Assembly: GCF_900111565.1 (NCBI RefSeq)
Contig: NZ_FOIK01000001.1
Span: 124,001 to 188,000 of the forward strand
Reading direction: 5' to 3'
From: Paenibacillus sp. NFR01
GTDB taxonomy: Bacteria; Bacillota; Bacilli; Paenibacillales; Paenibacillaceae
DNA: 64,000 nucleotides
Position numbers and translations under genes: made by a program. Below, one piece after another: positions 16,792 to 25,709 of this stretch; the first letter of the stretch is position 1, and each line of letters starts with the position of its first letter. Below the pieces are notes generated by a model. It saw only the letters and a list, made by a program, of their open reading frames with translations, searched no databases and had not been told where the DNA came from.

Positions 16792-18636
16792 GTGATCCGC
16801 AAGACGTGGTACAAGCTGCTTGAGCCCATGCTGGCACGGGTATCCCGCCGACTGGCCAATAAGCTGATCCTGTTATTTACGAGCATCGTCATACTGGTGG
16901 TGGCCTCGCTGACTTTTATTTCGTACGGTATGCTGAGGCAGGAATCGGTCAACAACAGCATTGCCAGTACAAGCAACAACCTGCTGCTCGTCGGGCGCAA
17001 TCTCGAGAATTATTTGAACGGCATCGTGCAGCTCTCCCTCCCGCAGATCTCCTACGACGAGTTCAGCTACGCGCTGACCCATGAGTCCGAAGAGTACGCG
17101 TCGAAGATGTATGTGGAGAATTATTTGAAGAACCTGTATTTCTCCCGCAGCGACCTGGAGGCGGTGTATCTCTACATCATCAAAGAGCACAAGTATTATT
17201 ATGTCACCAAAGAAAACTATAATATTACGGTCCGCGTCGTCCCGCATCCGCCGATCGACAATCTTCCATGGTACCAGAGCGCGCTGAACAGTCCGAAGAA
17301 CAGCGCCTACCAGTCGTTTGTAACGCCGCAGACGGCGGAGGAGATCAAAAGCGATTATCCGATTGACAAGGAAAAAAGCGCCATGGGCTACCATCGCATG
17401 ATCCGTTCCATCGCGTCGCGTGAGCCGCAAGCCATGCTGTCCCTGTATTTCAATTCGAGCGTCATGGATGAAATCATGAAGGACATTCCGTTTACCGATG
17501 GCGAGCATCTGATGTATCTCGGTCCGGATGATGTGCCTTTCGTGGTCGATAGTCCGGAATTTTATGCTGCAAGCGCGGCCGAAGGGCTTCCCGGACTGCT
17601 GGCAGATGGCCGCAGCGGACGTGTCACCTGGCAGGGGGCCGAAGAGAAGTATTTGGTCATTTATGATGTCAACGAAAATGAGGGCTGGAAGCTGGTTAAG
17701 CCGATTCCATACAAGCAGATATATGCGGCGGCAACCAGGGCGCGGATGCTCAGCTTTGGGATCGGGGTGCTTTTCCTGATCGCATCGGTCATTCTGGTCA
17801 GCTTCGTCGCCAACAAAATTACCAGCCCGCTCAAGCATCTGTCCCTCCAGATGAAGCGGTTCAGCGCCGGCGGCTTTGAGGCGGAGGCTGCGGTGACAGG
17901 CAATGATGAAATCGCCTACCTCTCCCGCCACTTCAACAAAATGGTGGAGCGCACCAACGAGCTGATCAACGAGCGGTACAAGATCAAGCTGGCGCAAAAG
18001 AACGCGACCCTCAAAGCGCTGGAGGCCGAGATCAATCCGCATTTTCTCTATAACGCCCTGCAGGCGATATCCACCAAAGCGCTGAAGAACAACAGCGACG
18101 ATATCGTGGAAATGGTGGACAACCTGGCGCTCACCCTGCGCTATTGCATCAGCGGGCGGGATGTGGTGCAGGCGAAGGAAGAGCTGCGGCATATTGAACG
18201 GTATCTGGCTCTCCAAAAAGCGCGTTTCGGCGGCCGGATGCAGGTGCTTTACGATTGGGAAGAACGGCTGATGGAGCTCCGGATTCCGAAGCTGTCCATT
18301 CAGACGCTGGTGGAGAACTGCATCAAGCATGCGCTTGAAAAAGTATCCACCCCGGTTACGATTACGATCGAGGCGTACGAGACCTCTACGCATAACATCA
18401 TCTCCGTCCTGGACGACGGACCGGGCATCCGCGGCGACAGGCTGGCTGAGGTTCGGGCTTCGCTGGCGGTGGAGTGGGACGATTCGGCGCCCGAAGACGC
18501 CGGAGGCGGGGAGAGCATCGGCCTGAAAAATTTGAATACGCGGCTGAAGCTGCTGTACGGGGAAGAAGCCGGATTGATCATACAAAGCGACGGCAGCGGG
18601 ACATTGCTGGAAATGCGGCTGCCGCGGGAAGGTTAG
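16792..18636 (+). CDS. Sensor histidine kinase, YesM/LytS-like group
   Basis: Membrane sensor kinase of 614 residues: one helix near residues 25-48, an extracellular sensor domain (about 50-310, probably a double Cache), a second helix (about 322-345), a HAMP linker (about 347-400), a His_kinase domain with EINPHFLYNALQAIS (phospho-acceptor near H417), and an ATPase domain with LVENCIKHAL, LDDGPGI and GLKNLNTRL. The start is GTG with AAAGGAG nine bases before. The stop codon is 7 bases before the regulator gene. Such YesM/YesN pairs in Bacillales typically control the adjacent carbohydrate ABC transporter. The ligand, probably an oligosaccharide via the binding protein, is unproven. Confidence 0.9.
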   Translation: MIRKTWYKLLEPMLARVSRRLANKLILLFTSIVILVVASLTFISYGMLRQESVNNSIASTSNNLLLVGRNLENYLNGIVQLSLPQISYDEFSYALTHESEEYASKMYVENYLKNLYFSRSDLEAVYLYIIKEHKYYYVTKENYNITVRVVPHPPIDNLPWYQSALNSPKNSAYQSFVTPQTAEEIKSDYPIDKEKSAMGYHRMIRSIASREPQAMLSLYFNSSVMDEIMKDIPFTDGEHLMYLGPDDVPFVVDSPEFYAASAAEGLPGLLADGRSGRVTWQGAEEKYLVIYDVNENEGWKLVKPIPYKQIYAAATRARMLSFGIGVLFLIASVILVSFVANKITSPLKHLSLQMKRFSAGGFEAEAAVTGNDEIAYLSRHFNKMVERTNELINERYKIKLAQKNATLKALEAEINPHFLYNALQAISTKALKNNSDDIVEMVDNLALTLRYCISGRDVVQAKEELRHIERYLALQKARFGGRMQVLYDWEERLMELRIPKLSIQTLVENCIKHALEKVSTPVTITIEAYETSTHNIISVLDDGPGIRGDRLAEVRASLAVEWDDSAPEDAGGGESIGLKNLNTRLKLLYGEEAGLIIQSDGSGTLLEMRLPREG

Positions 18637-18643
18637 GTACATC

Positions 18644-20287
18644 ATGTATAAAGTACTGATTATTGACGACGAAGAACCGCTGCGCGAAGCGATCAACATT
18701 CTGGGAGATTGGGAAGCGCTCGGCGTGGATGAAGTGCTGGAGGCGACGAACGGACAAGCCGGCCTGGAGCTGATGCGGGAGAAGCCGGTCAACATCGCGC
18801 TGGTCGATATGAAAATGCCGGAGATGAACGGACTCGATCTGCTGCGGGCGGCGGAAAAAGAATTTCCAAATATATTGCTGATCGTCATCAGCGGTTACGA
18901 CGATTTTGCCTATACCCGGCAGGCTATCCAGTCCAAGGCGATCGACTATTTGCTGAAGCCGGTAAACCGTACCGATCTGAATACCGCGCTGCGCAAAGCG
19001 ATCAGCCTGCTTGAGACGAAGCGGGCGCGGGATAATGAATTTATCAACCGCAATATCGCTCTTAACCTGTCGCTTCCTAAACTCAAAGAGAAGCTTTACC
19101 TGTCCATCATCGACCGAAGTGTGAAAAATCCTTCCTCCGAGACGTTATCGCCGGTGATCGGCATGCATCTGGGGGCGTACCGGTATGCAGCCGGCGTCTT
19201 GCGGCTGCTGAATGCGGAGCAGGTGCTTAAAGACCGCTTCCGCGGCGATCGAGGGCTCATGCAGTTTGCGATCACCAATGTACTGAATGACAGCGGGGCC
19301 GGCGATTTCGAGGCGTTCAGCTTCGCGGACCCTAAGGCGGAACGCGAGGTAATTGCGATTTTGGCTGCCAAGGGGAGCCACCTCGAAGAAGCGGCGTTCC
19401 AGTCGCTTCATCATATCCGCAAATCGGTGTCCGTGCTGAAGGACTTGTTCGGCATCGTCTGCGTCAGCGGCATGGGCACCCCTTATGGTGAAGTGCTGGA
19501 GCTGGCCGAATCGTATGATGAAGCCAAAGCCGCGCTGAACGGGATTGATCTGCTGTCGCTCAAAGCTGGTACCGTCGCCGTGTTTGATCCCGGAGAGAGC
19601 AATGCGAAAGAAGGCGCTTCGGTGACCGGACGGATCCCGCAGATCCGCAGCAGCCTGGAGAGCGGTAACGTCAGCCATGCCCGGAGCATTCTGGCCGAGT
19701 TGACGCGCAAATGGCGCGATGGCGGCTATTTCGGCCTTGGTGAGGCCGAACGAACGATTCACGAGTTCATTATTCTGCTCGGGGATCTTGGCGCCGGCCC
19801 GGAAGCGCAGGCGGATCGGCAGCGCGGGGCGAGGGAGCGGCTGGCCAAAGCGGGAATCCGCCGGGATTTTACCGCCTTTGACGAATTTGAATTGCTGCTT
19901 GGCCGGATGTTGGATCTGTTCGCCGCGGAGATCGGGCGCTCATTGTCCGGGGACCGCAACACGGTGCTGGAGAACATTAAGGACTACATCGACAATCACT
20001 ATTTTGAAGATATCAAGATTTCCATGTTTACGGATAAATATTTCCTTAGCCGAGAATACTTAATGAAGCTGTTCAAGGGGCAATTCGGATATGGCATTCA
20101 CGAGTATGTCCAGAAGGTAAGAATGGATAAGGCCAAGGGACTGCTGTCGGATCCGGCGCTCAAAATCCAGGATATTTCCGAGATGCTGGGCTACAAGGAC
20201 AAGAACTATTTCAGTAAGGCGTTTCGCAATTACTATGAGTGCTCGCCTTCGGAATTTCGACAGCAGCTGTCGGAGGAAGGGGAATAA
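18644..20287 (+). CDS. YesN-like response regulator with AraC DNA-binding domain
   Basis: Regulator of 547 residues. The receiver domain at the N-terminus has acidic IIDDEEP, phospho-acceptor near D55 (ALVDMKMPEMNG) and the LLKPV lysine. A central region of about 250 residues resembles a degenerate GGDEF-like domain common in this group. The C-terminus is an AraC-type double helix-turn-helix ending in LKIQDISEMLGYKDKNYFSKAFRNYYECSPSEFR. Partner of the upstream kinase. Expected to activate the permease operon and the binding-protein gene, whose upstream regions share a sequence motif. Confidence 0.9.
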   Translation: MYKVLIIDDEEPLREAINILGDWEALGVDEVLEATNGQAGLELMREKPVNIALVDMKMPEMNGLDLLRAAEKEFPNILLIVISGYDDFAYTRQAIQSKAIDYLLKPVNRTDLNTALRKAISLLETKRARDNEFINRNIALNLSLPKLKEKLYLSIIDRSVKNPSSETLSPVIGMHLGAYRYAAGVLRLLNAEQVLKDRFRGDRGLMQFAITNVLNDSGAGDFEAFSFADPKAEREVIAILAAKGSHLEEAAFQSLHHIRKSVSVLKDLFGIVCVSGMGTPYGEVLELAESYDEAKAALNGIDLLSLKAGTVAVFDPGESNAKEGASVTGRIPQIRSSLESGNVSHARSILAELTRKWRDGGYFGLGEAERTIHEFIILLGDLGAGPEAQADRQRGARERLAKAGIRRDFTAFDEFELLLGRMLDLFAAEIGRSLSGDRNTVLENIKDYIDNHYFEDIKISMFTDKYFLSREYLMKLFKGQFGYGIHEYVQKVRMDKAKGLLSDPALKIQDISEMLGYKDKNYFSKAFRNYYECSPSEFRQQLSEEGE

Positions 20288-20304
20288 AGCGGTTACACGA
20301 GCTA

Positions 20305-20365
20305 CTTTTTTACCCTCAACCGTTCACTTATGTACATTTTTATCCTTTTCCTTTTTATTTAGAAT
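20305..20365 (+). promoter_or_regulatory. Putative YesN-regulated promoter of the solute-binding gene
   Basis: CTTTTTTACCC (20305-20315) and CATTTTTATCC (20335-20345) are direct repeats spaced exactly 30 bases apart. They end about 15 bases before a -10-like TAGAAT (20360-20365) that lacks a recognisable -35. This is the arrangement expected for an activator-dependent promoter. The motif recurs at 16732-16763. Confidence 0.45.
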
Positions 20366-20410
20366 AACACCATGAACATCACGCAATGAAGAAAAGGGGG
20401 CAACAACATA

Positions 20411-21739
20411 ATGAAACGCTTTTTTGCTCTATCTGCCAGTCTTGTGCTTGCCGGCGGGCTGCTTGCCGGATGCGGCGGGAACAACAATAACAATGCCGCT
20501 GAGAACAATACGGCCGGAAACAACGGTGCGGCCGCCAACACGGCTACGGATTCGTCCAAGCCGGTAACGATCAACATGTTTACCGCTTCTCCGGAGTACA
20601 CCGACGCTTTTAACGCCTACATCGCGGAATACAAAAAAGTAAAACCGAATGTAACGATCAACCTGGAAATTATGCAAGCCGACTACAACACCGTCCTGAA
20701 ATCCAGAATCGCTGCAGGCAGCACGCCTGACGTATTCCAAACGACAGCTGGCGGGGATATCGATACATTTGCCGAATACAGCGCCGACCTGACCAACGAA
20801 CCGCTCGCAGCGGCAATGACCGATGCAGTCCGCTCCAACATGAGCTCTTCGGACGGCAAGGTGCTGGGTCTTCCGGTAAAAGGCAACCTGTTCGTCCTGA
20901 TGTATAACAAAAAGCTACTGACCGAAGCGGGCATTACCGAAGTTCCGAAAACGACTGCGCAAATGGATGATGCCATTGCCAAGCTGGAAGCCAAAGGCAT
21001 CACGCCTTTCGCCAACGCCTATAAAGAATGGTGGGTATGGAAGCATATCTTCCAACATTTCGTAGACGCTGCCGCTGAGGATGCCGGCACGGACGCCAAG
21101 ACGCTGGTTGCCGACTTTATCGCCGGTAAAACAACGTTTAAAGACCATCCGGTCCTGTACAATAACTTCTTCAACTTCATCGACACTACCGTAAAACATG
21201 GTACCGACAAACCGCTGGAACGCGACAGCAACGCCGAAGTCAGCGACTTTGCCCTCGGCAAAGCGGCATTCATGACCGGTAAAGGCGCATGGGACGAAGA
21301 AGCGATCAAGAAAATCACGCCTGATTTCGATCTTGGCATCGCAGGCTACCCTGTCAGCGACAAAGCGGAACAATCGCAAATCATTACCGGCGCCGACCAA
21401 GCGCTGCGCATCAATAAAGATTCCAAAGTCGTGAACGAAACTATCGAGTTCTTCAACTGGCTGTACACTTCCGACTACGGCAAGAGCTGGTTCTCCACAG
21501 TAGCGAAGGTTATTCCTCCAATCAAGGATGCCCCGCTGCCGGACCTGCAAATGCCTAAGGAAATGGCAGAAATTCTGAAGACTGAAAAATCCGGCGACCT
21601 GTCGGTGAACTACTCGCTTGACACCTTCCATCAAAAATTCGGCGAGCTGATGCAAGCCTATATCGGCGGAAGCAAAAACAAAGATCAAACGGTTAAAGAA
21701 ATCGAGCAGGCTTGGATTCAATTCGGCTCGGCCCAATAA
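20411..21739 (+). CDS. Extracellular solute-binding lipoprotein, carbohydrate ABC importer
   Basis: Family 1 extracellular binding protein, 442 residues. The signal sequence ends in a lipobox LAGC, with the lipidated cysteine at residue 21, followed by an Asn/Ala-rich flexible linker. Mature regions have the family's PDVFQTTAGGDIDTFAEY, GLPVKGNLFVLMYNKKLL and AFMTGKGAWDEEAI segments. AAAAGGGGG precedes the ATG by ten bases. It lies downstream of the YesM/YesN pair while the permeases are divergent on the other side of that pair, so expression is likely coordinated by the shared regulator. Binding of alpha-galactosides or related sugars is inferred from the next gene. Confidence 0.9.
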   Translation: MKRFFALSASLVLAGGLLAGCGGNNNNNAAENNTAGNNGAAANTATDSSKPVTINMFTASPEYTDAFNAYIAEYKKVKPNVTINLEIMQADYNTVLKSRIAAGSTPDVFQTTAGGDIDTFAEYSADLTNEPLAAAMTDAVRSNMSSSDGKVLGLPVKGNLFVLMYNKKLLTEAGITEVPKTTAQMDDAIAKLEAKGITPFANAYKEWWVWKHIFQHFVDAAAEDAGTDAKTLVADFIAGKTTFKDHPVLYNNFFNFIDTTVKHGTDKPLERDSNAEVSDFALGKAAFMTGKGAWDEEAIKKITPDFDLGIAGYPVSDKAEQSQIITGADQALRINKDSKVVNETIEFFNWLYTSDYGKSWFSTVAKVIPPIKDAPLPDLQMPKEMAEILKTEKSGDLSVNYSLDTFHQKFGELMQAYIGGSKNKDQTVKEIEQAWIQFGSAQ

Positions 21740-21758
21740 CCTGAAGTTCGATTCCCTG

Positions 21759-21800
21759 GACGGCTCCAAGGTAAGCTCCTTACCGGCGGGCCGTCTTTTC
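21759..21800 (+). terminator. Terminator after the solute-binding protein gene
   Basis: GACGGC/GCCGTC outer stem and GGTAAG-CTC-CTTACC inner stem, followed by TTTTC. It probably limits read-through into the alpha-galactosidase gene. Confidence 0.75.
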
Positions 21801-21860
21801 TTATAGGCCCTTATGACCTTATACTAGATAACAAAATGGATTTCAGGAGGTTCGCAGATC

Positions 21861-23963
21861 GTGATGGAGAGCAGACTTATCCAGATTGAAGAGAACGGAC
21901 TTTATCTTACGATTGAAATTACCGCGGAGCAGGATGTCCGGCTGCTGCATTTTGCCGCATGGCCGTTCGCGCCGGAATCGGTGCCGGCGGACCGCAAAGC
22001 CGGCTTCCGGCTGCTGGAGCTGCAGCTCAGCGGGGAGGACCGGGCAGAGTACCACGGACGGACGCACCGCGCCTCGTATCCCGGCTTGCGGATGCGCTAT
22101 GTCGGGCATACCGAAGCACGCAACGCGCAAGGCCGCAAGCTTGAGCTGGCGCTCGCGGATTCGGTTACCGGCATCCTAGCGGTGCAGCATCTGCAGTTCT
22201 ACAGCGGCGTGCAGATCGTCCGCGCCTGGACGGAGCTGAAGAACGACGGGCCGGAGGAGGTCGCGGTGGAGTACGTCTCCTCCTTTGCGTTGACCGGTGT
22301 CGACAAGGAAGGCGCGGGCGACCGCGGCGACAAGATCGAAGTCACGGTAGCCCACAGCGGCTGGCAAAGCGAGCTGCAGTGGAAGACTTACCGGCTCCCG
22401 GAGCTCGGGATGTCGCATCTGGCCGACCGCGGCTCCAAACGGATTGCCGCCAGCAATACCGGCTCTTGGTCGGCGGCGGAGCTGATGCCGGTGGCGTTGC
22501 TTCATAATAAGGAGAGCGGCGGCACCCTGTTCTGGCAGATTGAGCACAACGGCTCCTGGCATTGGGAACTGACCGACCAATACGACCAGCTGACGCTGCT
22601 CATCAGCGGTCCGACGGAGCATGACAACCATTGGTGGCTCAAACTGGCGCCAGGGGAAAGCTTCCGCTCCGTACCGGTCGCAGTCGGCTCCGCCGTTGGC
22701 GGGATGGAAAGCGCTGCCGCGCATTTGACCGCTTACCGCCGGATCATCCGCCGGCCGAACGAGGACAATGAGCTGCTGCGGGTGATTTTTAACGATTATA
22801 TGAACTGCCTCTGGGGCAGCCCGACGACCGAAAAGCTGCTGCCGCTGATCGACGCCGCTGCCGAAGTCGGCTGCGAATACTTCTGCATCGATGCCGGCTG
22901 GTATGCGCCGGGCGAGTGGTGGGACGGCGTGGGCGAGTGGCTACCCTCGTCGGAACGGTTCCCGGAGGGCATCAAATACGTGCTCGACTACATCCGCGGC
23001 AAAGGATTGATTCCCGGCCTGTGGCTGGAAATTGAAGTTATGGGCATCAATTCGCCGAAGCTGGCTGACACGGACGACAGCTGGTTCTTCATGCGCCACG
23101 GCAAGCGGGTGAAAGACCGCAGCCGGTACCAGCTCGATTTCCGCAATCCGCAGGTGATCGCCCATGCCGACAGCGTTATTACACGGCTGGTCGAGGAATA
23201 CGGCGTAGGGTACATCAAGATGGACTACAATATTAATGCCGGCATCGGCACCGAAACGGATGCCGACAGCTTCGGCGATGGGCTGCTGCAGCATAACCGC
23301 GCTTATCTGGCATGGCTCGACAGCATTTTTGCCCGCTATCCGCAGCTCGTGATCGAGAACTGCTCCAGCGGCGGCATGCGGATGGACTACGCGATGCTGA
23401 GCCGCCACAGCATCCAGTCGACAAGCGACCAGGAGGATTACGTCAGCTATGCCGCCATTGCCGCCGGCTCGCCGATGGCCTTGACGCCGGAGCAATCCGC
23501 CGTCTGGTCGTATCCGATGCGCGAAGGCGACGATGAAGAGGTCATCTTCAACATGGTGAACTGCCTCCTGCTGCGCGTCCACCAAAGCGGCCACCTGGCG
23601 GAGCTGAATCCGCACCGGCTGGCGCTGGTCAAGGAAGCGCTCGATTATTACAAATCGATCCGCGCCGATATTCCGCAGGCGGTTCCGTTCTGGCCGCTGG
23701 GCCTTCCGGACGGTGAAGGCGAATGGGTCAGCTTCGGCCTGAGCCGCGGCGACAAGCGTTATCTCGCGATCTGGCGGATCGCCGGCGACGCGGAGGCGGT
23801 ACGTCTGCCGCTGCCGGAGCTGAAGGGCCGGGACGCCGATGCCGCCTGCGCGTATCCGCAGGCCCACGGTGCCAATTGGAGCTGGGACAAGGCGCAAGGC
23901 ATCCTGACTGCGGCGCTTCCGGCAGGCCGGACCGCCCGTTTGTTCGAGCTTCGCGTGCATTGA
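21861..23963 (+). CDS. Alpha-galactosidase (GH36)
   Basis: Glycoside hydrolase family 36 enzyme of 700 residues. It removes alpha-1,6-linked galactose from raffinose-type oligosaccharides or galactomannan fragments, in the cytoplasm (no signal peptide). An N-terminal beta-supersandwich occupies about residues 1-290. The catalytic barrel follows, with CIDAGWY, GLWLEIEVM and IKMDYN (nucleophile near D455), then ENCSSGGMRMDYA and STSDQEDY (acid/base near D524). A C-terminal beta domain closes the protein. AGGAGG stands ten bases before GTG at 21861; ATG at 21864 is the alternative start. It completes an uptake and hydrolysis locus with the ABC importer. Confidence 0.92.
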   Translation: MMESRLIQIEENGLYLTIEITAEQDVRLLHFAAWPFAPESVPADRKAGFRLLELQLSGEDRAEYHGRTHRASYPGLRMRYVGHTEARNAQGRKLELALADSVTGILAVQHLQFYSGVQIVRAWTELKNDGPEEVAVEYVSSFALTGVDKEGAGDRGDKIEVTVAHSGWQSELQWKTYRLPELGMSHLADRGSKRIAASNTGSWSAAELMPVALLHNKESGGTLFWQIEHNGSWHWELTDQYDQLTLLISGPTEHDNHWWLKLAPGESFRSVPVAVGSAVGGMESAAAHLTAYRRIIRRPNEDNELLRVIFNDYMNCLWGSPTTEKLLPLIDAAAEVGCEYFCIDAGWYAPGEWWDGVGEWLPSSERFPEGIKYVLDYIRGKGLIPGLWLEIEVMGINSPKLADTDDSWFFMRHGKRVKDRSRYQLDFRNPQVIAHADSVITRLVEEYGVGYIKMDYNINAGIGTETDADSFGDGLLQHNRAYLAWLDSIFARYPQLVIENCSSGGMRMDYAMLSRHSIQSTSDQEDYVSYAAIAAGSPMALTPEQSAVWSYPMREGDDEEVIFNMVNCLLLRVHQSGHLAELNPHRLALVKEALDYYKSIRADIPQAVPFWPLGLPDGEGEWVSFGLSRGDKRYLAIWRIAGDAEAVRLPLPELKGRDADAACAYPQAHGANWSWDKAQGILTAALPAGRTARLFELRVH

Positions 23964-24003
23964 TAAAATTTAACAGCTGACCGATTGCCGTCTCAGCTGA
24001 ACC

Positions 24004-24052
24004 GCCCCGCGGGCCGCCGGATTTTCCGGTATGGCACGCGGGGTTCTATTTT
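24004..24052 (+). terminator. Probable terminator after the alpha-galactosidase gene
   Basis: CCCCGCG...GCC...CCGG pairs with CCGG...GGC...GCGGGG around ATTTT. The T tract is interrupted (TTCTATTTT). Confidence 0.6.
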
Positions 24053-24079
24053 AGCTATGTTGAAAATTTTAACAATTAT

Positions 24080-24123
24080 TTTGTCGAAAGATATCTAAAT
24101 ATTTGCGGTGTATTTGTCGATAT
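24080..24123 (+). promoter_or_regulatory. Two Spo0A-binding (0A) boxes upstream of abrB
   Basis: TTTGTCGAAA at 24080-24089 matches the 0A-box consensus (TTTGTCRAA), and TTTGTCGATAT at 24113-24123 differs from it at one core position. In B. subtilis Spo0A~P represses abrB through paired 0A boxes. Here they lie upstream of the best SigA promoter, not downstream of it. Confidence 0.65.
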
Positions 24124-24147
24124 ATATCAAAAGATGTAGAATTAAAA

Positions 24148-24176
24148 TTGACAGGAAAGATATAGCACCTTAAAAT
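24148..24176 (+). promoter_or_regulatory. SigA promoter of abrB
   Basis: -35 TTGACA (24148-24153, perfect), 17-base spacer, -10 TAAAAT (24171-24176, five of six). Transcription should start near 24183, giving a leader of about 75 bases. Confidence 0.75.
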
Positions 24177-24256
24177 GTCAGTTATGGCGTAATCGTTACG
24201 ACTCAGGATTGCAGCATCATTGACGATAACCAATGGATTTCAAGGAGGAAGCAAAC

Positions 24257-24511
24257 ATGAAAGCAACTGGAATTGTGAGAAAAGTGGATGAACTGGGACG
24301 GATCGTTATTCCGATCGAGCTTCGCAGAACGATGGGAATTGATATAAAGGACCCGCTGGAAATTTTCGTGGACGGAGAAAAAATCATTTTGCGCAAATAC
24401 GAGCCGACCTGCATCTTCTCGGGAAGCTCCGAAAACCTGATCAACTTCAAGGGAAAAATGGTGAGCAAGGACATTCTCGACGAGCTGATCGCAAGCTTCG
24501 ACCGGGTATAA
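24257..24511 (+). CDS. abrB: Transition-state regulator AbrB family protein
   Basis: DNA-binding transition-state regulator of 84 residues. The N-terminal swapped-hairpin domain (MKATGIVRKVDELGRIVIPIELRRTMGI, about 1-50) contains the DNA-contacting arginines of AbrB, and the C-terminal dimerisation half follows. CIFSGSSENLINFKGKMVSKDIL matches AbrB/Abh more than SpoVT. AAGGAGG is nine bases before the ATG at 24257; the eight codons upstream that are also open overlap this SD and are not coding. Its promoter and two Spo0A boxes support a role as the Spo0A-repressed regulator of stationary-phase genes. Paenibacilli often have several copies. Confidence 0.9.
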   Translation: MKATGIVRKVDELGRIVIPIELRRTMGIDIKDPLEIFVDGEKIILRKYEPTCIFSGSSENLINFKGKMVSKDILDELIASFDRV

Positions 24512-24542
24512 TTTTAATTTATTCATTTCATACCGATGACGG

Positions 24543-24592
24543 AAAGGGCCGCATTCCTGCTGAGTTTCAGTGGGGAAAACGGTCCTTTTTTC
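24543..24592 (+). terminator. Terminator of abrB
   Basis: AAAGG-CCG-TTCC-CTGA pairs with TCAG-GGAA-CGG-CCTTT, followed by a T run. Confidence 0.8.
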
Positions 24593-24720
24593 GTGCGTTC
24601 GGCAAGGAATAAACGGAAAATTTTACTAGTCCAAGGCAGCATTCCATAGACAATGGCGACCCAAATCCGATATTATAAGGCGAGATGAGTGAAGCGTAAG
24701 CGAAAGGAAGGAATGCCGGA

Positions 24721-25422
24721 ATGCAGCATGAGGAGAAGAAAATGAGTCCGGTACTGAAAAAGCCGGAAGCGATGGTATTCGACATGGACGGCACGTTGTT
24801 TCAAACGGAAAGCCTGTTGCTGCCCGCCTATCACGGGATGTTCGACCGACTCCGCGAGGAAGGCTTGTTCAGCGGACCGACGCCGCCGGAGGAGCTGATT
24901 CTGGGCAGTCTCGGAATGCTGCTGGCGCAAATCTGGAAGAATGTCATGCCGGACGCGGATGAAGCCGTGCACCGCCGGGCGGATGAGCTGCTGCTTGAAC
25001 TGGAGATTGAGGGCTTGAACAACGGGGGAACCCTCCTGTATCCGGGAGTTCCGGAGACGCTTGCCCGGCTGAAGGAACGGGGATTGCGGTTGTTTGTTGC
25101 GAGCAACGGACTGGAGGATTATATCCACACGATCGTAACCGTGCATGAGCTGAAGGGTCTGTTTGAGGGGCTGTACAGCGCCGGCGGCCAGGGAACGGCA
25201 ACCAAGACGGAGCTGCTGAAGCTGCTTCTCGATCATCACGGAATCGACCGGGCATGGATGGTCGGAGACCGTTCCTCCGATGTGGAAGCGGGCAAGGGCA
25301 ACGGGCAAACCGTGATCGGCTGCGCGTACGCCGGGTTCGGCAAAGAAGATGAACTGAAGGGCTCCGATGCCATCATTTCTTCGTTTGCAGAACTTCTTAC
25401 CCTCTATGATGACGCGGAATAG
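24721..25422 (+). CDS. HAD-superfamily hydrolase, phosphatase type
   Basis: Haloacid dehalogenase-type hydrolase of 233 residues. Motif I is VFDMDGTLFQTE with both catalytic aspartates, motif II is LFVASNG, the lysine of motif III is in ATKTELLK, and motif IV is WMVGDRSSDVEAGKGNG. A helical cap lies between residues 25 and 95, as in beta-phosphoglucomutase and phosphoglycolate phosphatase relatives. This makes a sugar-phosphate or nucleotide phosphatase likely, but the substrate cannot be named. AAGGAAGGAA precedes the ATG at 24721; a second ATG at 24742 is an alternative start. Confidence 0.85.
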   Translation: MQHEEKKMSPVLKKPEAMVFDMDGTLFQTESLLLPAYHGMFDRLREEGLFSGPTPPEELILGSLGMLLAQIWKNVMPDADEAVHRRADELLLELEIEGLNNGGTLLYPGVPETLARLKERGLRLFVASNGLEDYIHTIVTVHELKGLFEGLYSAGGQGTATKTELLKLLLDHHGIDRAWMVGDRSSDVEAGKGNGQTVIGCAYAGFGKEDELKGSDAIISSFAELLTLYDDAE

Positions 25423-25709
25423 CCATTACTTTCCGGCATCATGCGGATGTAGCAAATTTAGTTTACCGTGGAATTTTCCCGGAATCCGAGGCAATAAGTA
25501 TAAGTTGATTAGCAATCTATTTTGTGCTTTAATGCATAAGTATAGATGAGGAACGTTTATGTTAAAGCGACTTTATATAGAACCGAGGCGAACAACATTG
25601 GCTACAGTAACATGACTGTTGTCCGGCAACGTTTTTGTTTTGTGCTGCGCGGAAATCCGGGGTCTGTTGTGCAACTTCTTATAGAAATGGTTAGGAGATA
25701 GATAAACCT

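Noticed and set aside
23964-24256. Riboswitch-like leader before abrB
   Set aside because: The region is AT-rich with no recognisable aptamer core; the Spo0A boxes and promoter explain it better.
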